64,000 nt of DNA from Paenibacillus lacisoli (GCF_030580655.1 NZ_JAUQTB010000003.1:124001-188000); one strand, 5' to 3'. Shown: positions 1 through 9,080, numbered from the stretch's first letter. Made by a program: numbers and translations. The notes: generated from the letters alone by a model not told the origin.

Positions 1-1256
1 CCGTCGTTGCTAATCTCGATTTTGTATTTGTAATAGGCTTCGGAGCCTTTGTACATGAACCAGGACGTATCAATCTCGGTGATAGTCTTCGGTGAGCCGA
101 AGTCCACCTGCCACCAGGAAGGCCAGGAACTCGAGGAGGCTGCCCATGAGGTCTGGTAATTACCGTCATTGGCACTGGCTGCAGGAGAACCGGACGCTGC
201 GGAGCTGGCTGAAGCTGTCTTGCCTGAGGCATGGTTGATTAGTGAGGGCAGGTTAATGCTGCCGGTAACGGCATCGATGCTCCACTGGCTGTACCACTCC
301 AAGGTGGCTGTGCCGCTGCTGTCATTTAGCGTGAGCGGCAGCCAGATATGTTTGTGATCGCTCAGATTCAGAGGGTTCCAGCGGTCTCCCATATAAATAT
401 AGGAGGTCGTATTGCTGCCTGTGATGGTCGCAATATCATGGATTTGCGAGCCGAAAGCCGAAGGATTGCCGAATGGGGATAATGCTGACCATGTCCCTGT
501 CATGGAAGCCGCTGTAGCATAGGCGCCCTGATTCGGGTACCATCCGGATGCCTGGGAGGTGAAGAGATAGTAGCGGCTGCCTTTCTTGACGACGGCCGGC
601 GCTTCCCGGTATCCGTTCTCGAACTGCCAGCTTACAAACGAATCAATTCCGGTATAGCTTGCATTCATCTTGAAGATGGCCATTGTATCATTGGCACCGC
701 CATTTTTGCGGGATGCGGAGATCAGGTAGCCGGTACCGTCGCTGTCTACAAATACCGTCATGTCTCTCGATTCATAATTCAGCGGGCGGAAGCTACCCTG
801 ATAGGTGAAGTTACCGTTCGGTGTACTGCTTGTAGCCACGGCGACACGGGCCAGGCTGTAATCACTTCCGTTCTCGTAATGGGCCCACAGCACGTATTGT
901 CCGGTGGAGGCATTATAGATGACTTTGGGACGTTCAATTTTGCTGGAATTCAGTTCTGCTGCAGAGTTCTTGGTCAGAATCGAATTACTGAATGTCCAGT
1001 TCTTGAGATCGGTGGAAGTATATACATTCACCCGGTCAAATGTGCCGTTCACGGCATGCTCGCCATACCAGTAATACGTACCGCCTACTTTGAGAATATT
1101 GCCGCTGTTCGCCTGAATGGGATTTCCGGCTGTGTCGAGCCAGTCTGTGCCGTTCGTTATACTCGCACTTGCCGCATGAGACTTACCGGGCGGGAATCCA
1201 AACATCGTCACAACTAACGTAAATACCAAAACCCATAACCAGCTTTTGCTCCTCAT
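1..1256 (-). CDS. Secreted glycoside hydrolase family 43-like enzyme with C-terminal F5/8 type C domain (3' end cut by window)
   Basis: Translating the minus strand from the ATG at 1256 gives 418 uninterrupted codons to the window edge. Residues 1-28 form a signal peptide ending SHA. Residues about 38-340 look like a GH43 five-bladed propeller of the exo-beta-1,3-galactanase-like type: an opening block with NPIQAN and YYWYGEH, then SRDMTVFVD, then GYREAPAV, whose Glu is the likely general acid. From about residue 345 a discoidin/F5/8C-like domain starts (WWQVDFG, SWFMYKG). The start is preceded by GGAGG at 1263-1270. Role inferred: extracellular debranching of galactan-type plant polysaccharide. 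GH43 subfamily and substrate are inferred by motif memory only; the C-terminus is outside the window. Confidence 0.8.
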   Translation of the reverse strand, partial: MRSKSWLWVLVFTLVVTMFGFPPGKSHAASASITNGTDWLDTAGNPIQANSGNILKVGGTYYWYGEHAVNGTFDRVNVYTSTDLKNWTFSNSILTKNSAAELNSSKIERPKVIYNASTGQYVLWAHYENGSDYSLARVAVATSSTPNGNFTYQGSFRPLNYESRDMTVFVDSDGTGYLISASRKNGGANDTMAIFKMNASYTGIDSFVSWQFENGYREAPAVVKKGSRYYLFTSQASGWYPNQGAYATAASMTGTWSALSPFGNPSAFGSQIHDIATITGSNTTSYIYMGDRWNPLNLSDHKHIWLPLTLNDSSGTATLEWYSQWSIDAVTGSINLPSLINHASGKTASASSAASGSPAASANDGNYQTSWAASSSSWPSWWQVDFGSPKTITEIDTSWFMYKGSEAYYKYKIEISND

Positions 1257-1261
1257 TCCTT

Positions 1262-1340
1262 AACACCTCCCAATAGATTAGAAAGCACAGACCACCCAGG
1301 AGTATTTACAATTGTAATGGTAAGCGATTTCAAAATAATT
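1262..1340 (-). promoter_or_regulatory. Candidate promoter with cre-like site for the GH43 gene
   Basis: On the minus strand TTGAAA is followed 17 bases later by TGTAAA, a possible -35/-10 pair. The sequence GGTAAGCGATTTCA at 1319-1332 (plus strand) differs from the CcpA cre consensus at two positions and overlaps the promoter, which would fit carbon catabolite repression of a polysaccharide hydrolase. The match is imperfect, so this is a candidate only. Confidence 0.35.
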
Positions 1341-1474
1341 GTATCGAATGCTCCTTCAGGATCAAGTGAACATTCTGCATATCAGTGAACAGAACGGATT
1401 TAATCTGTCATTCGAGCGGATGAGCGATGTAATTGTTGGGAATTCGGTTGATTTTATAGAAAAGAAGCCGTTAA
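1339..1474 (+). pseudogene. Fragment of an AraC-family regulator C-terminal HTH
   Basis: The reading frame here contains NILHISEQNGFN, LSFERM and GNSVDFIEK. These align in order with the second helix-turn-helix of AraC regulators (pattern: I..IS..VGF.N.SYF.R.FK...G.SP.EYR), with one or two residues missing between FN and LSF. Nothing resembling the first HTH or a ligand domain is found upstream, and a terminator follows directly. I read it as the last about 40 codons of a decayed regulator that once sat next to the GH43 gene. The similarity is short and could be chance. Confidence 0.4.
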
Positions 1475-1494
1475 TGTTAACGGCTTCTTTTCCT
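1461..1494. terminator. Bidirectional Rho-independent terminator
   Basis: A 14-bp perfect inverted repeat, AAAGAAGCCGTTAA (1461-1474) and its complement (1477-1490), gives T-rich tails on both strands. On the minus strand it terminates the IF-3 paralogue; on the plus strand it would end the AraC remnant. Confidence 0.85.
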
Positions 1495-1522
1495 AAGATG
1501 AAGACGGGGCAGCCAATTGCGA

Positions 1523-2050
1523 TTACTTGGGATTCACCTTGACCTGCGAGCCTTTACCGCTGGACTGGATCCCCGTCTCCCGCAGGCCGACTTCCTTCAG
1601 ATCGGCCAGCAGCCGCTCGATGACGGTTTTCGCTGCTGCAGCTTCCTTAGCTCCGCTGGCCCGGACCACCAGCTGAACAGGCTTGCCTGAACGAAGATGC
1701 TTGTCCGCCTGCCGCAGCTTCGTCTCATAATCATGTTCTTCTATATGTGCGGTGAAGCGCAGCTCTTTGACCTTCTCCTTGGAATTGCCTTTGCCTTGTT
1801 TGCCTGTTGGCTGGCTGCTGCTCTTAGGGCTGGTCTTCTTCTGTTCCTGTGCAAGCGCCTTGCCTTTACCCTTGGGCAGCAGGCTGCAGGGCGGCGGACT
1901 GCTCATCAGAGAGGTACAGACGAGGTCTGCTCCTTGGGAGCGGGCCAGGGTCAATGCTTCTTCACGGGATACGACCCCCAGCTTTTCGCCCCGCATTCCG
2001 GTCAGTTCGACTTCGGAAGCCCGGATTTGTTCGTTAATGAATGCAGCCAT
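1523..2050 (-). CDS. Translation initiation factor IF-3 paralogue
   Basis: The protein is 175 residues, close to normal IF-3 length. The N-terminal half has the IF3-N pattern (INEQIRASEVELTG, EALTLARSQGADLV, then a PPPC segment); the C-terminal half has KVKELRFTAHIEEHDYETK as in IF3-C. The linker (about residues 75-100) is Ser/Lys/Gly/Gln-rich and unlike the short helical linker of housekeeping InfC, and the C-terminus is diverged. No rpmI or rplT follows, so this is not the infC-rpmI-rplT operon and is probably a second copy. ATG at 2050 is chosen over an in-frame upstream codon because GGGAGG lies just upstream and the IF3-N homology begins there. Role inferred: 30S-subunit binding, perhaps condition-specific. 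Confidence 0.75.
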   Translation of the reverse strand: MAAFINEQIRASEVELTGMRGEKLGVVSREEALTLARSQGADLVCTSLMSSPPPCSLLPKGKGKALAQEQKKTSPKSSSQPTGKQGKGNSKEKVKELRFTAHIEEHDYETKLRQADKHLRSGKPVQLVVRASGAKEAAAAKTVIERLLADLKEVGLRETGIQSSGKGSQVKVNPK

Positions 2051-2142
2051 AATGCATGTTCCTCCCTTGATAAACAACGATAGTGATATCATACCGATTA
2101 CGATCACCCGGAGCAATTGCTGACCAGTCGAGAGTGATGCCA

Positions 2143-2175
2143 AAAAGGGCAGCTCCCCGTGAGGAGCTGCCCTTA
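2143..2175 (-). terminator. Rho-independent terminator of the 5'-nucleotidase gene
   Basis: Stem AAGGGCAGCTCC (2145-2156) pairs with 2163-2174 around a 6-base loop. On the minus strand it is followed by TTTTT, directly after the stop codon at 2193. Confidence 0.85.
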
Positions 2176-2192
2176 AATAACGTCATTTCATA

Positions 2193-4484
2193 CTAAGGCA
2201 GCATACTTACATATTTAGCATAAACAAATGCGGTGCGGCCATTATACGTGATCTGGATCCAGCCGTACTTGGCGGTGCCCGTCACGGTTAACACCGTTCC
2301 CTGCGGAACAGCGGTAATTACCTTGGCTTTGGATGAAGCCCCTGCGCGGATATTCAAAAAGGCCGCCGTTACTTTGGCTTGGGCAGAAGTCGTGTCTTTT
2401 ACCGTTCCTGGCCGGGCTGGTGCCGGCTGAGTTGAAGGCTTGCCCGGTTTGGGAGCAGGAGCCGGTGTTGGTGCTGGCTTCACCGGTGCCGGTGTTTCCG
2501 GTTTGGGATCAGGCTTAGGCTGTGTTCCTGCCTTCCTGGCCTGATTCAGCTTCTGATAAAACTCACCCTTGGTTGTCACTCCGGCAAGTGAGGCAGGGCT
2601 AACCTTCGCTTTAGCCGACAGCTCGGTCATTTCTTCCGGTGTGACCTTATCCAGCACATTAATGGAGGCAATGTTTGTGTATTTACCGTCATCTGTTGCA
2701 GGTACGCTCAGAATGTCGTCATTAATCAGTTCCACCACATCCTTACGTGCTGCGGCGTTAACATCAACACCGGTAACCTTCCAGTTATGCTGGATGACAG
2801 GCTCATAGCTGCCATTCTTGACGTCTTTCAGATAGGAAATCGCCAGGTTGCGGATCGTACCTTTGTCTTCACCAAATGCGGTGGCATCCTTTGAAGACCA
2901 GACCTGCTTGAACGTTCTGCCTTCCAGGGCACCGCCCTTGGCAATGAGAGCTTCCATGCGGTATGCATTCATACCCAGCTTGAGGGTATCACTCATCGTA
3001 ACAGGTTGGCCGTTCTTGTATTTCAGATTGGTAATCCGGCTGCCGTAAGGCTTGGATAGATCAATTTCATAGGTGACGCCGCCAAAGAAATCGTCGGTGC
3101 TGTATTTGGATGCCCGGCGCTTGGGATCAAAGCTGACCGTGACGTCACCAGGACGGGTCGAGTTGAAATAACCGGCTGACCACTCCATATAATCCTTCAG
3201 ATCGCGCCCGGTCACCTCATAAACGGTCACTTCGCCCAGCGCATACTGATAGTTGAAGGCGATGTCCTTTTTCTTGATCGGACCAACATCCAGTCTGGCC
3301 TTGTCATTATCAATTTGATGTGCAACCACATCAGCCTTGCTGTAGTGGAGCATAACTTCACTGAAGAAGTCGGACAATGGCGTTTCCTGAATCTGCACGG
3401 CTGGAATCCCTTTGATTTCATTGGCAGGAACCAGATTGGTGCCTTTCAGCTGGGCAACCACGATGTTGGCGTCCGCCCTTGCGAATTCATGGAACGGCTG
3501 CAGGGTGGTTTCGAGGCCCGGATCGGATACCTGGTAGGAGCCATCCTGATTTTTGACCGCAAGAGCCATCGCTTCCTTGCTCTTCAAAACAATCTGGTCT
3601 CCCTGTCTGGCAAAGGTCAGATCAATTCGGGAAATATGGGAGCCATACTTGTTCGGTTCCGAGATCAGGACACCATTCACCGTCTTGGATTCAACCAGTG
3701 TATGCATATGACCGGCGAAGATAGCTGCCAGTTCCGGGTTGGCATTGGCAATGTCGGTGACCCCCGTACCTGATTTGCCGTTCTCGTTATCCAGACCCAT
3801 ATGCATGAGTCCTACCATAACGTCGACCTTTCCTTTCAGCTCAGCGACAGCCTTTTTCGTTTCTTCGATCGGATCTTTAACGATGACACCATCCAGGTGA
3901 TCGGTGCCTTTCTCGAACTCGGTAATCATGGGGGTATTCATGCCGATCACGCCTACCTTAATCCCATCTCTCTCAATAATGGTATAGGCGGGCTTATACC
4001 GGTCGCCGTTCTCTTTGAACACGTTGCCTACAAGCGCCCGGCCCTTGAATTGGGAGGAGATCTTCTCCAGAACATCCAGTCCAAAGTTAAACTCGTGGTT
4101 GCCCATCACCCAGGCGTCATAATTCATTTCGTTCATGGCCACCATCATCGGGGATTGAGGCTGGTCATTGAACAATTCAGCGGAATTATCCTGGATCATA
4201 TCACCTGCATCGAGCAGGATGGTGTTCGGATTTTCCGCACGTACTTTTTTGACAATCGTATACAGCTGTGTCAGGCTTCCGGCGGGATTGGGGCCGTCCA
4301 GCGCGTAGTCCCAGGGCATGAACCGGCCGTGAATATCAGAGGTTCCGAGCAGCGTGATTGTGGTGTCAGAGGAAGCCTTCTCAGCATGAACTGACGAATG
4401 GGTAAACGGATTCAGGAAAACGGCAGCACTCACTACGAGGGACAGCGATATGCAGGCGAAACGTTTGGCGGCTGATTTATGCAT
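2193..4484 (-). CDS. Secreted 5'-nucleotidase / 2',3'-cyclic-nucleotide phosphodiesterase with SH3b domain
   Basis: This 763-residue exported enzyme has a signal peptide (1-34, ending VHA). A calcineurin-type metallophosphatase domain follows with its metal ligands visible: TSDIHG (D50, H52), LDAGDMIQD (D95), MGNHEFN (N129, H130), LMHMG and FAGHMHT. A 5_nucleotid_C substrate domain spans about 330-560, then a Pro/Ala/Lys-rich linker and a C-terminal SH3b domain (about 695-763, LNIRAGAS and GWIQITYNGRTAFV), which probably binds the cell wall. It would release phosphate from extracellular nucleotides. A good RBS (TAGGAGAGA) precedes the ATG. A candidate Pho box upstream suggests induction by phosphate limitation, consistent with the pst operon at the other end of the window. 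Confidence 0.9.
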   Translation of the reverse strand: MHKSAAKRFACISLSLVVSAAVFLNPFTHSSVHAEKASSDTTITLLGTSDIHGRFMPWDYALDGPNPAGSLTQLYTIVKKVRAENPNTILLDAGDMIQDNSAELFNDQPQSPMMVAMNEMNYDAWVMGNHEFNFGLDVLEKISSQFKGRALVGNVFKENGDRYKPAYTIIERDGIKVGVIGMNTPMITEFEKGTDHLDGVIVKDPIEETKKAVAELKGKVDVMVGLMHMGLDNENGKSGTGVTDIANANPELAAIFAGHMHTLVESKTVNGVLISEPNKYGSHISRIDLTFARQGDQIVLKSKEAMALAVKNQDGSYQVSDPGLETTLQPFHEFARADANIVVAQLKGTNLVPANEIKGIPAVQIQETPLSDFFSEVMLHYSKADVVAHQIDNDKARLDVGPIKKKDIAFNYQYALGEVTVYEVTGRDLKDYMEWSAGYFNSTRPGDVTVSFDPKRRASKYSTDDFFGGVTYEIDLSKPYGSRITNLKYKNGQPVTMSDTLKLGMNAYRMEALIAKGGALEGRTFKQVWSSKDATAFGEDKGTIRNLAISYLKDVKNGSYEPVIQHNWKVTGVDVNAAARKDVVELINDDILSVPATDDGKYTNIASINVLDKVTPEEMTELSAKAKVSPASLAGVTTKGEFYQKLNQARKAGTQPKPDPKPETPAPVKPAPTPAPAPKPGKPSTQPAPARPGTVKDTTSAQAKVTAAFLNIRAGASSKAKVITAVPQGTVLTVTGTAKYGWIQITYNGRTAFVYAKYVSMLP

Positions 4485-4547
4485 CAGGGTATCTCTCCTA
4501 ATTGGGTAATATGTATCGGATCTAGTACGGGTATCATTCTAGAGAAA

Positions 4548-4564
4548 TGTTAACGGAATGTAAA
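4548..4564 (-). promoter_or_regulatory. Candidate PhoP binding site (Pho box)
   Basis: On the minus strand TTTACA and TTAACA occur as direct repeats spaced exactly 11 bp, as in Bacillus Pho boxes (TTAACA-like hexamers with 5-bp spacers). They lie about 65-80 bp upstream of the 5'-nucleotidase start and just upstream of a TAGAAT -10-like element. Only two repeats are clear. Confidence 0.55.
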
Positions 4565-4745
4565 CATCAATAACAAAAATAGGACTATTTATTTGTAAAA
4601 ATAGACATAAAGACGAATGATAAATGCATATATAACGATAAATGTTAGTATTTACTATTAGGGATCATCCTGATTTTGGAGTTCCCAGGCGGAATGAAAA
4701 ACATTGACATTTACGCTTCACATTGCTAAAGTTATAAAAAATTAT

Positions 4746-4905
4746 TTCTTATCCAGAGAGGTGGAGGGACAGGCCCGATGAAGCCTCAGCAGCAGGTCTG
4801 CGAAGACACTGTGCTAATTCCTGCGGGTGAAGAACCCTGATAGATAAGACGAGCGGTTTTATTTGTCAGCAGCGCACTCGGAAGAGTGCGTTTTGTTGTT
4901 TTCTG
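4746..4905 (+). ncRNA. SAM-I (S-box) riboswitch with terminator
   Basis: The aptamer starts with CTTATC (4748-4753), closing helix P1 with GATAAG (4843-4848). Between them are the hallmark S-box blocks: AGAGAGGTGGAGGGAC, GGCCCGATGAAGCC, and the distal GCTAATTCC-type segment. The expression platform is a terminator: CGCACTC (4873-4879), GGAA loop, GAGTGCG (4884-4890), then TTTTGTTGTTTT. The start codon of mmuP is 40 nt further on. SAM binding is expected to favour termination, so the operon is made when methionine/SAM is low. Confidence 0.95.
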
Positions 4906-4929
4906 GATGTAGACGAGGGAGAAGAGAGA

Positions 4930-6330
4930 ATGGACAACGAGAATAAGCCTGGTTTTCAGAGAAAAATGCAAGCAAGACATGTCATCATGCTCTCACTCGG
5001 CGGTGTGATCGGCACAGGGCTGTTCCTGAGTTCGGGATACACCATTCAGCAGGCGGGGCCCTTTGGAACCATTCTGTCGTACCTGATCGGCGCGTTGGCG
5101 GTTTATCTGGTCATGCTTTGTCTGGGGGAACTGTCTGTACACATGCCAGAGACGGGAGCCTTTCATACGTATGCCGCCCGATACATAGGTCCGGGCACGG
5201 GTTATACGGTCGCCTGGCTGTACTGGCTGACGTGGACGGTAGCGCTGGGTTCCGAGTTTACAGCTGCGGGCCTGCTGATGCAGCGCTGGTTCCCGACCAT
5301 CGAGGTATGGATCTGGAGCGCTCTGTTCGCGATTGTGATCCTGTTCGTGAATGTACTGACGGTTCGTTTTTTTGCGGAGTCCGAATTCTGGTTCTCTGCT
5401 ATTAAAGTTCTTGCGATTGTCGTATTCATTATTGTGGGGGCAGGGGCAATGTTTGGCATCATTCCGATGGAGAATTCACAGCCTGCTCCGCTCTTCGGTA
5501 ACTTTGTGAGCGCAGGCTGGTTTCCGAACGGCGCCTTTGCGATTGTTATGACGATGCTTGCGGTTAACTTTGCCTTCTCCGGCACCGAGCTGATCGGGAT
5601 TGCGGCCGGTGAGACGGTGGATCCCAAGAAGACCATCCCCAAGGCGATCCGCACAACGCTGTGGCGTCTGATTATCTTTTTCGTAGGAACGATTGTCGTA
5701 CTGTCGGCTTTGCTTCCTATGGCGGAGGCTGGTGTGACAGAGAGTCCGTTTGTTACGGTCTTTGAGAAGATCGGCGTGCCGTACGCGGCGGACATTATGA
5801 ATGTTGTCATTTTGACGGCCATTCTCTCTGCTGCCAACTCGGGGCTGTATGCATCATCGCGGATGCTCTGGTCGCTGGCTGACAAGAAGACCGTATCTCC
5901 GGTATTTGCGAAGCTGAACGGCAAAGGCGTGCCTGTTAATGCGGTCATTTTCAGTATGGCAGGAGGCGGTCTGGCGCTGCTGTCGAGTATATTTGCACCC
6001 AATACGGTCTATATTGCCCTCGTATCTATTTCCGGTCTGGCTGTCGTCGTCGTGTGGATGAGCATCAGCCTGTCCCAGCTGCTGTTCCGCAGGCAGTATA
6101 TCCGTGAGGGAGGTTTGGTCAAGGATCTGGCTTATGTAACCCCGTGGTATCCGGTTGTTCCGATTGCCTCCTTCCTGTTATGCCTTGCGTCTCTGATAGG
6201 GATAGCCTTTGACCCGACCCAGCGGATCGCTCTGTACTGCGGGATTCCATTCATCCTATTGTGCTACGGCACTTATTATTTGACACAGTATTTACAGAAA
6301 AGAGGAACAGCCGATGTCGACTCCATCTGA
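4930..6330 (+). CDS. mmuP: S-methylmethionine permease (APC family)
   Basis: A 466-residue, 12-TM amino-acid/polyamine/organocation permease. It opens with the substrate-binding TM1 region [17 protein letters not shown] typical of the lysine/S-methylmethionine branch, followed by [20 protein letters not shown] and WLYWLTW. Specificity for S-methylmethionine is inferred from context: the next gene is a homocysteine S-methyltransferase whose start overlaps the 3' end by 17 bp, and both lie behind a SAM-I riboswitch. The RBS is in GAGGGAGAAGAGAGA. Together the pair imports S-methylmethionine and uses it to methylate homocysteine. Confidence 0.9.
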   Translation: MDNENKPGFQRKMQARHVIMLSLGGVIGTGLFLSSGYTIQQAGPFGTILSYLIGALAVYLVMLCLGELSVHMPETGAFHTYAARYIGPGTGYTVAWLYWLTWTVALGSEFTAAGLLMQRWFPTIEVWIWSALFAIVILFVNVLTVRFFAESEFWFSAIKVLAIVVFIIVGAGAMFGIIPMENSQPAPLFGNFVSAGWFPNGAFAIVMTMLAVNFAFSGTELIGIAAGETVDPKKTIPKAIRTTLWRLIIFFVGTIVVLSALLPMAEAGVTESPFVTVFEKIGVPYAADIMNVVILTAILSAANSGLYASSRMLWSLADKKTVSPVFAKLNGKGVPVNAVIFSMAGGGLALLSSIFAPNTVYIALVSISGLAVVVVWMSISLSQLLFRRQYIREGGLVKDLAYVTPWYPVVPIASFLLCLASLIGIAFDPTQRIALYCGIPFILLCYGTYYLTQYLQKRGTADVDSI

Positions 6331-7282
6331 ACATCCAGTTACGAATCCTATACAATCTATTCTTCAGCAGTACCCCATTCTAATTCTCGACGGTGCCATG
6401 GCAACGGAGCTGGAGCGTCATGGCGCGAACCTGGACGATCCGCTCTGGTCTGCGCGTGTTCTGCTTGAGCAGCCGGACCTGATTTACCAGGTTCACCTCG
6501 AATACTTCCGGGCTGGCGCAGACTGTGCCATAACAGCGAGCTACCAGGCGACGGTAGCCGGGTTGGCTGCGCGGGGGATACCTGAACAAGATGCTCTCGC
6601 GCTGATTAAACAAACCGTAGCCATTGCTTGTCAGGCGCGTGATGATTTTTGGGCAGAGAATACAGATAAGAACAGACCGAAGCCGCTGGTTGCCGCATCC
6701 GTAGGTCCTTACGGGGCCTATCTGGCAGACGGCTCCGAATACGTGGGACATTACGGGGTGTCGGACCATACGCTGCGGGATTTTCATCGTCCGCGTATGG
6801 AAGCCTTGATCCAGGCTGGCGCCGACCTGCTGGCATTCGAGACGATACCATCCTTCCAGGAGGCGAAGGTGCTGGCTGAGCTGCTGACGGCCTATCCGCA
6901 GGCCTATGCCTGGCTGTCCTTCTCTCTGAGCAGCGGACAGGCGATCAGCGACGGTACACCGCTGGAGGTATGCGCAGAAACGTTCGGGAGCTGTGAACAG
7001 ATCGCTGCGATCGGAATCAACTGCGCACCCTTAACGATCGTAACGGAAGCCGTCACTGTCCTGCGGCAAGGCACGGGTAAGCCGATCATCGTCTATCCGA
7101 ACTCGGGAGAGACCTATGATGCCAATACCAAGACATGGCACGGTGAGGGGGCTTGCGACAGCATTGATAACAAAGCTGGAGAGTGGTACGAAGCCGGCGC
7201 ACGAATCATTGGAGGCTGCTGCAGGACGACGCCAGAGCAGATCCGGGGAATTGCCGAGGCTTGGCGTAGGGGCAGTATGTGA
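6314..7282 (+). CDS. mmuM: Homocysteine S-methyltransferase
   Basis: A 322-residue cytoplasmic Pfam S-methyl_trans TIM barrel. It begins [17 protein letters not shown], as in MmuM/YagD. The zinc ligands are present: Cys in GINCAP (about residue 238) and the double Cys in GGCCRTTP (about 299-304). The reaction is S-methylmethionine plus homocysteine giving two methionine. The start codon lies inside mmuP, implying translational coupling, and the pair shares the SAM-I riboswitch. A strong terminator follows. Length and motifs are normal for the family. Confidence 0.93.
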   Translation: MSTPSEHPVTNPIQSILQQYPILILDGAMATELERHGANLDDPLWSARVLLEQPDLIYQVHLEYFRAGADCAITASYQATVAGLAARGIPEQDALALIKQTVAIACQARDDFWAENTDKNRPKPLVAASVGPYGAYLADGSEYVGHYGVSDHTLRDFHRPRMEALIQAGADLLAFETIPSFQEAKVLAELLTAYPQAYAWLSFSLSSGQAISDGTPLEVCAETFGSCEQIAAIGINCAPLTIVTEAVTVLRQGTGKPIIVYPNSGETYDANTKTWHGEGACDSIDNKAGEWYEAGARIIGGCCRTTPEQIRGIAEAWRRGSM

Positions 7283-7308
7283 CCGATGTAGTTATCTTAG
7301 AATCACTG

Positions 7309-7357
7309 AAAAAGGCCTTTCCCACTGCTCTGTCGAAGAGCAAGGGAACGGCCTTTT
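7309..7357 (+). terminator. Rho-independent terminator of mmuPM
   Basis: AAAAGGCC plus TTCCC and GCTC arms pair with GAGC, GGGAA and GGCCTTTT around a short loop, giving a long imperfect stem ending in a T-run. Confidence 0.8.
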
Positions 7358-7367
7358 GTGTTAGCTG

Positions 7368-8063
7368 TCAGCCCACATCCACACGGTGAATGTTGCGGAA
7401 GCTCAGGTAGGTTACCAGGATGCCCAGAGCCCCCAGGGACAGCGGAACCGCGATGATCGAGCTGAGCGAGAAGCCACCATTGTTAGAACATACGACCATC
7501 ACAATAAAGATAGACGAGACTAAGGTGGCGGTGACGGATTTGCGGCGCAGACCAACCACAAGCGGCAGCAGACTCATACCCGCAGCCCCTGCTGCCTGCA
7601 GCAGGACGTAAAGGCCTTGGCTGTACAGCAGATCGGATGTGAAGGTTTCCTGAACGTGGCCGACACTAGAATTAATGGCAATGAACAAGGCATCGATCAG
7701 CAGATTGGCAATCAACACATTTGTGAAGGTCCATACCAGCACCAACAGCAGCTTGGCCGAGATCAGCTTCTGACGGCTGACCGGGTAGGCGAAGAGCAGC
7801 GCCATCGTTTTATCCCTGAATTCACTAATAATGAGTCTCGCAATGAACGCCCCGGCATAGATCACGAAGGTAGCACGAACAAACAGATCAACAGCCTGCA
7901 GCATCTCTTCCAGGGTATGGAACGGCGGGTCTGCAGGATTATCTCCATCTACAAAATAGAGCAGGGCCATAAAGCCGGCGATGATCGCATAGGCCAGCAG
8001 GGGCCCCCACATAAAGCCCTTCAGCTTACCTTTCTTAAGCTCCAGCTTGATGAGATGCAGCAT
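7368..8063 (-). CDS. ABC-2 type transporter permease (lantibiotic-immunity/bacitracin-export-like)
   Basis: A 231-residue integral membrane protein with about six TM segments and the start MLHLIKLELKKGKLKGF usual for ABC-2 permeases of the BcrB/lantibiotic-immunity type. The motif EFRDKTMALLFAYPVSR, before TM3, is the coupling region shared by these proteins. Its start lies inside the 3' end of the ATPase gene (29-bp overlap), so the two are translationally coupled and probably form one exporter. With the kinase/regulator pair upstream, the block resembles a peptide-sensing detoxification module, but the substrate cannot be told from sequence. Confidence 0.85.
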   Translation of the reverse strand: MLHLIKLELKKGKLKGFMWGPLLAYAIIAGFMALLYFVDGDNPADPPFHTLEEMLQAVDLFVRATFVIYAGAFIARLIISEFRDKTMALLFAYPVSRQKLISAKLLLVLVWTFTNVLIANLLIDALFIAINSSVGHVQETFTSDLLYSQGLYVLLQAAGAAGMSLLPLVVGLRRKSVTATLVSSIFIVMVVCSNNGGFSLSSIIAVPLSLGALGILVTYLSFRNIHRVDVG

Positions 8064-8979
8064 CGGTTTCGCCTCCCTTGATCATATTGAAGAAATACTC
8101 TTCCAGCGTTTGATGGCGCCGATTAATGGAAGAGATGGGTACGTCGTTCATTATGAGCGCCTTGGACAAGGCTTCCTGAGTCATCTTTGTCTCGTAGACC
8201 CGGATGGACTGCTCCCCGGTACGCTTGAACTGCTGGATACCCAGCTTGTCGGCCAGCACGAAGGCCGCGTGGTTCACATTCGGCGTAACAATCTCCACGT
8301 ATTCTGTGGTCGAAGCGCGTACCGTATCCATGGATACCTCACGGATCAGACGTCCATGATGGATGACGCCGATCGTATCGGCGACCTGCTCAATTTCCGA
8401 GAGCAGGTGGCTGGAGATGAGGAGCGAGATGCCCCATTCGTCGCGCAGACGCCGGAACAGAATGCGCATGGCATGAATGCCCTCCGGGTCTAATCCATTA
8501 ATCGGTTCATCCAGGATCAGCAGCTCGGGACGGGTCGAGATGGCTCGGGCAATGCCCAGCCGCTGCCTCATGCCGAGGGAGAACTGGCGGACCTGCTTGT
8601 TCTCCACACCCAGCAGCTCGACCAGCTCCAGTGCCTCTCTTGCCGCTTGCGGATTGTAGTAGCCCATGTATTCACCATGGAGCTCTAAGTTCTGTTCGGC
8701 TGTCAGCCTTTCGTAGAAGACCGGCGTTTCAATGAGGTGCCCGATCCGCTTCAAATGGTCAATGGAATCCACCAGCAGCCGCTCCCCGAACAGCTCGATC
8801 TGTCCGCCGGTCGGCTTGACCAGGCCGAGCAGCATTTTCATAATCGTGGACTTACCGGCACCGTTGGGACCGAGAAATCCGTAAATTTCACCCTGCTTCA
8901 CATTCATGCTGACATTGGATACTGCGGTAGCACTGCCATACTGCTTGCTGAGCAGCCGTGTCTGTATAATATCCGTCAC
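8035..8979 (-). CDS. ABC transporter ATP-binding protein, BcrA-like
   Basis: A 314-residue cytoplasmic ATPase with Walker A GPNGAGKST (about residue 39), signature FSLGMRQRL, Walker B LLILDEP, D-loop GLDPEG and switch His in LISSHLL. The about 100-residue C-terminal extension after the nucleotide-binding domain is typical of the BcrA/lantibiotic-export class. The start is GTG at 8979 with GGGGAG about 10 nt upstream; no better ATG exists. It pairs with the overlapping downstream permease. A 100-bp gap separates it from the kinase gene and contains an 11-bp direct repeat that may be the target of the linked response regulator. Confidence 0.9.
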   Translation of the reverse strand: MTDIIQTRLLSKQYGSATAVSNVSMNVKQGEIYGFLGPNGAGKSTIMKMLLGLVKPTGGQIELFGERLLVDSIDHLKRIGHLIETPVFYERLTAEQNLELHGEYMGYYNPQAAREALELVELLGVENKQVRQFSLGMRQRLGIARAISTRPELLILDEPINGLDPEGIHAMRILFRRLRDEWGISLLISSHLLSEIEQVADTIGVIHHGRLIREVSMDTVRASTTEYVEIVTPNVNHAAFVLADKLGIQQFKRTGEQSIRVYETKMTQEALSKALIMNDVPISSINRRHQTLEEYFFNMIKGGETDAASHQAGA

Positions 8980-9050
8980 TGTATTTCACTCCCCGTTGGA
9001 TTTGTTATGTTTACATCTTATCGAGGAACTCTTTCGTTTCTATGTCGCAA

Positions 9051-9067
9051 ATCTTACTTGTTTCTTA
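9051..9067 (-). promoter_or_regulatory. Candidate response-regulator operator: 11-bp direct repeat
   Basis: On the minus strand TAAGAA and TAAGAT are direct repeats offset by 11 bp, the usual spacing for OmpR-type dimers, between the kinase stop and the ABC ATPase start. Another TAAGAT occurs nearer the start. Its use by the regulator at 10044-10748 is inference. Confidence 0.3.
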
Positions 9068-9080
9068 AGTTCGGTAACGG

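Noticed and set aside
5202..6002. 266-codon ORF on minus inside mmuP
   Set aside because: Antisense to a membrane-protein gene with a secure riboswitch, RBS and family motifs.
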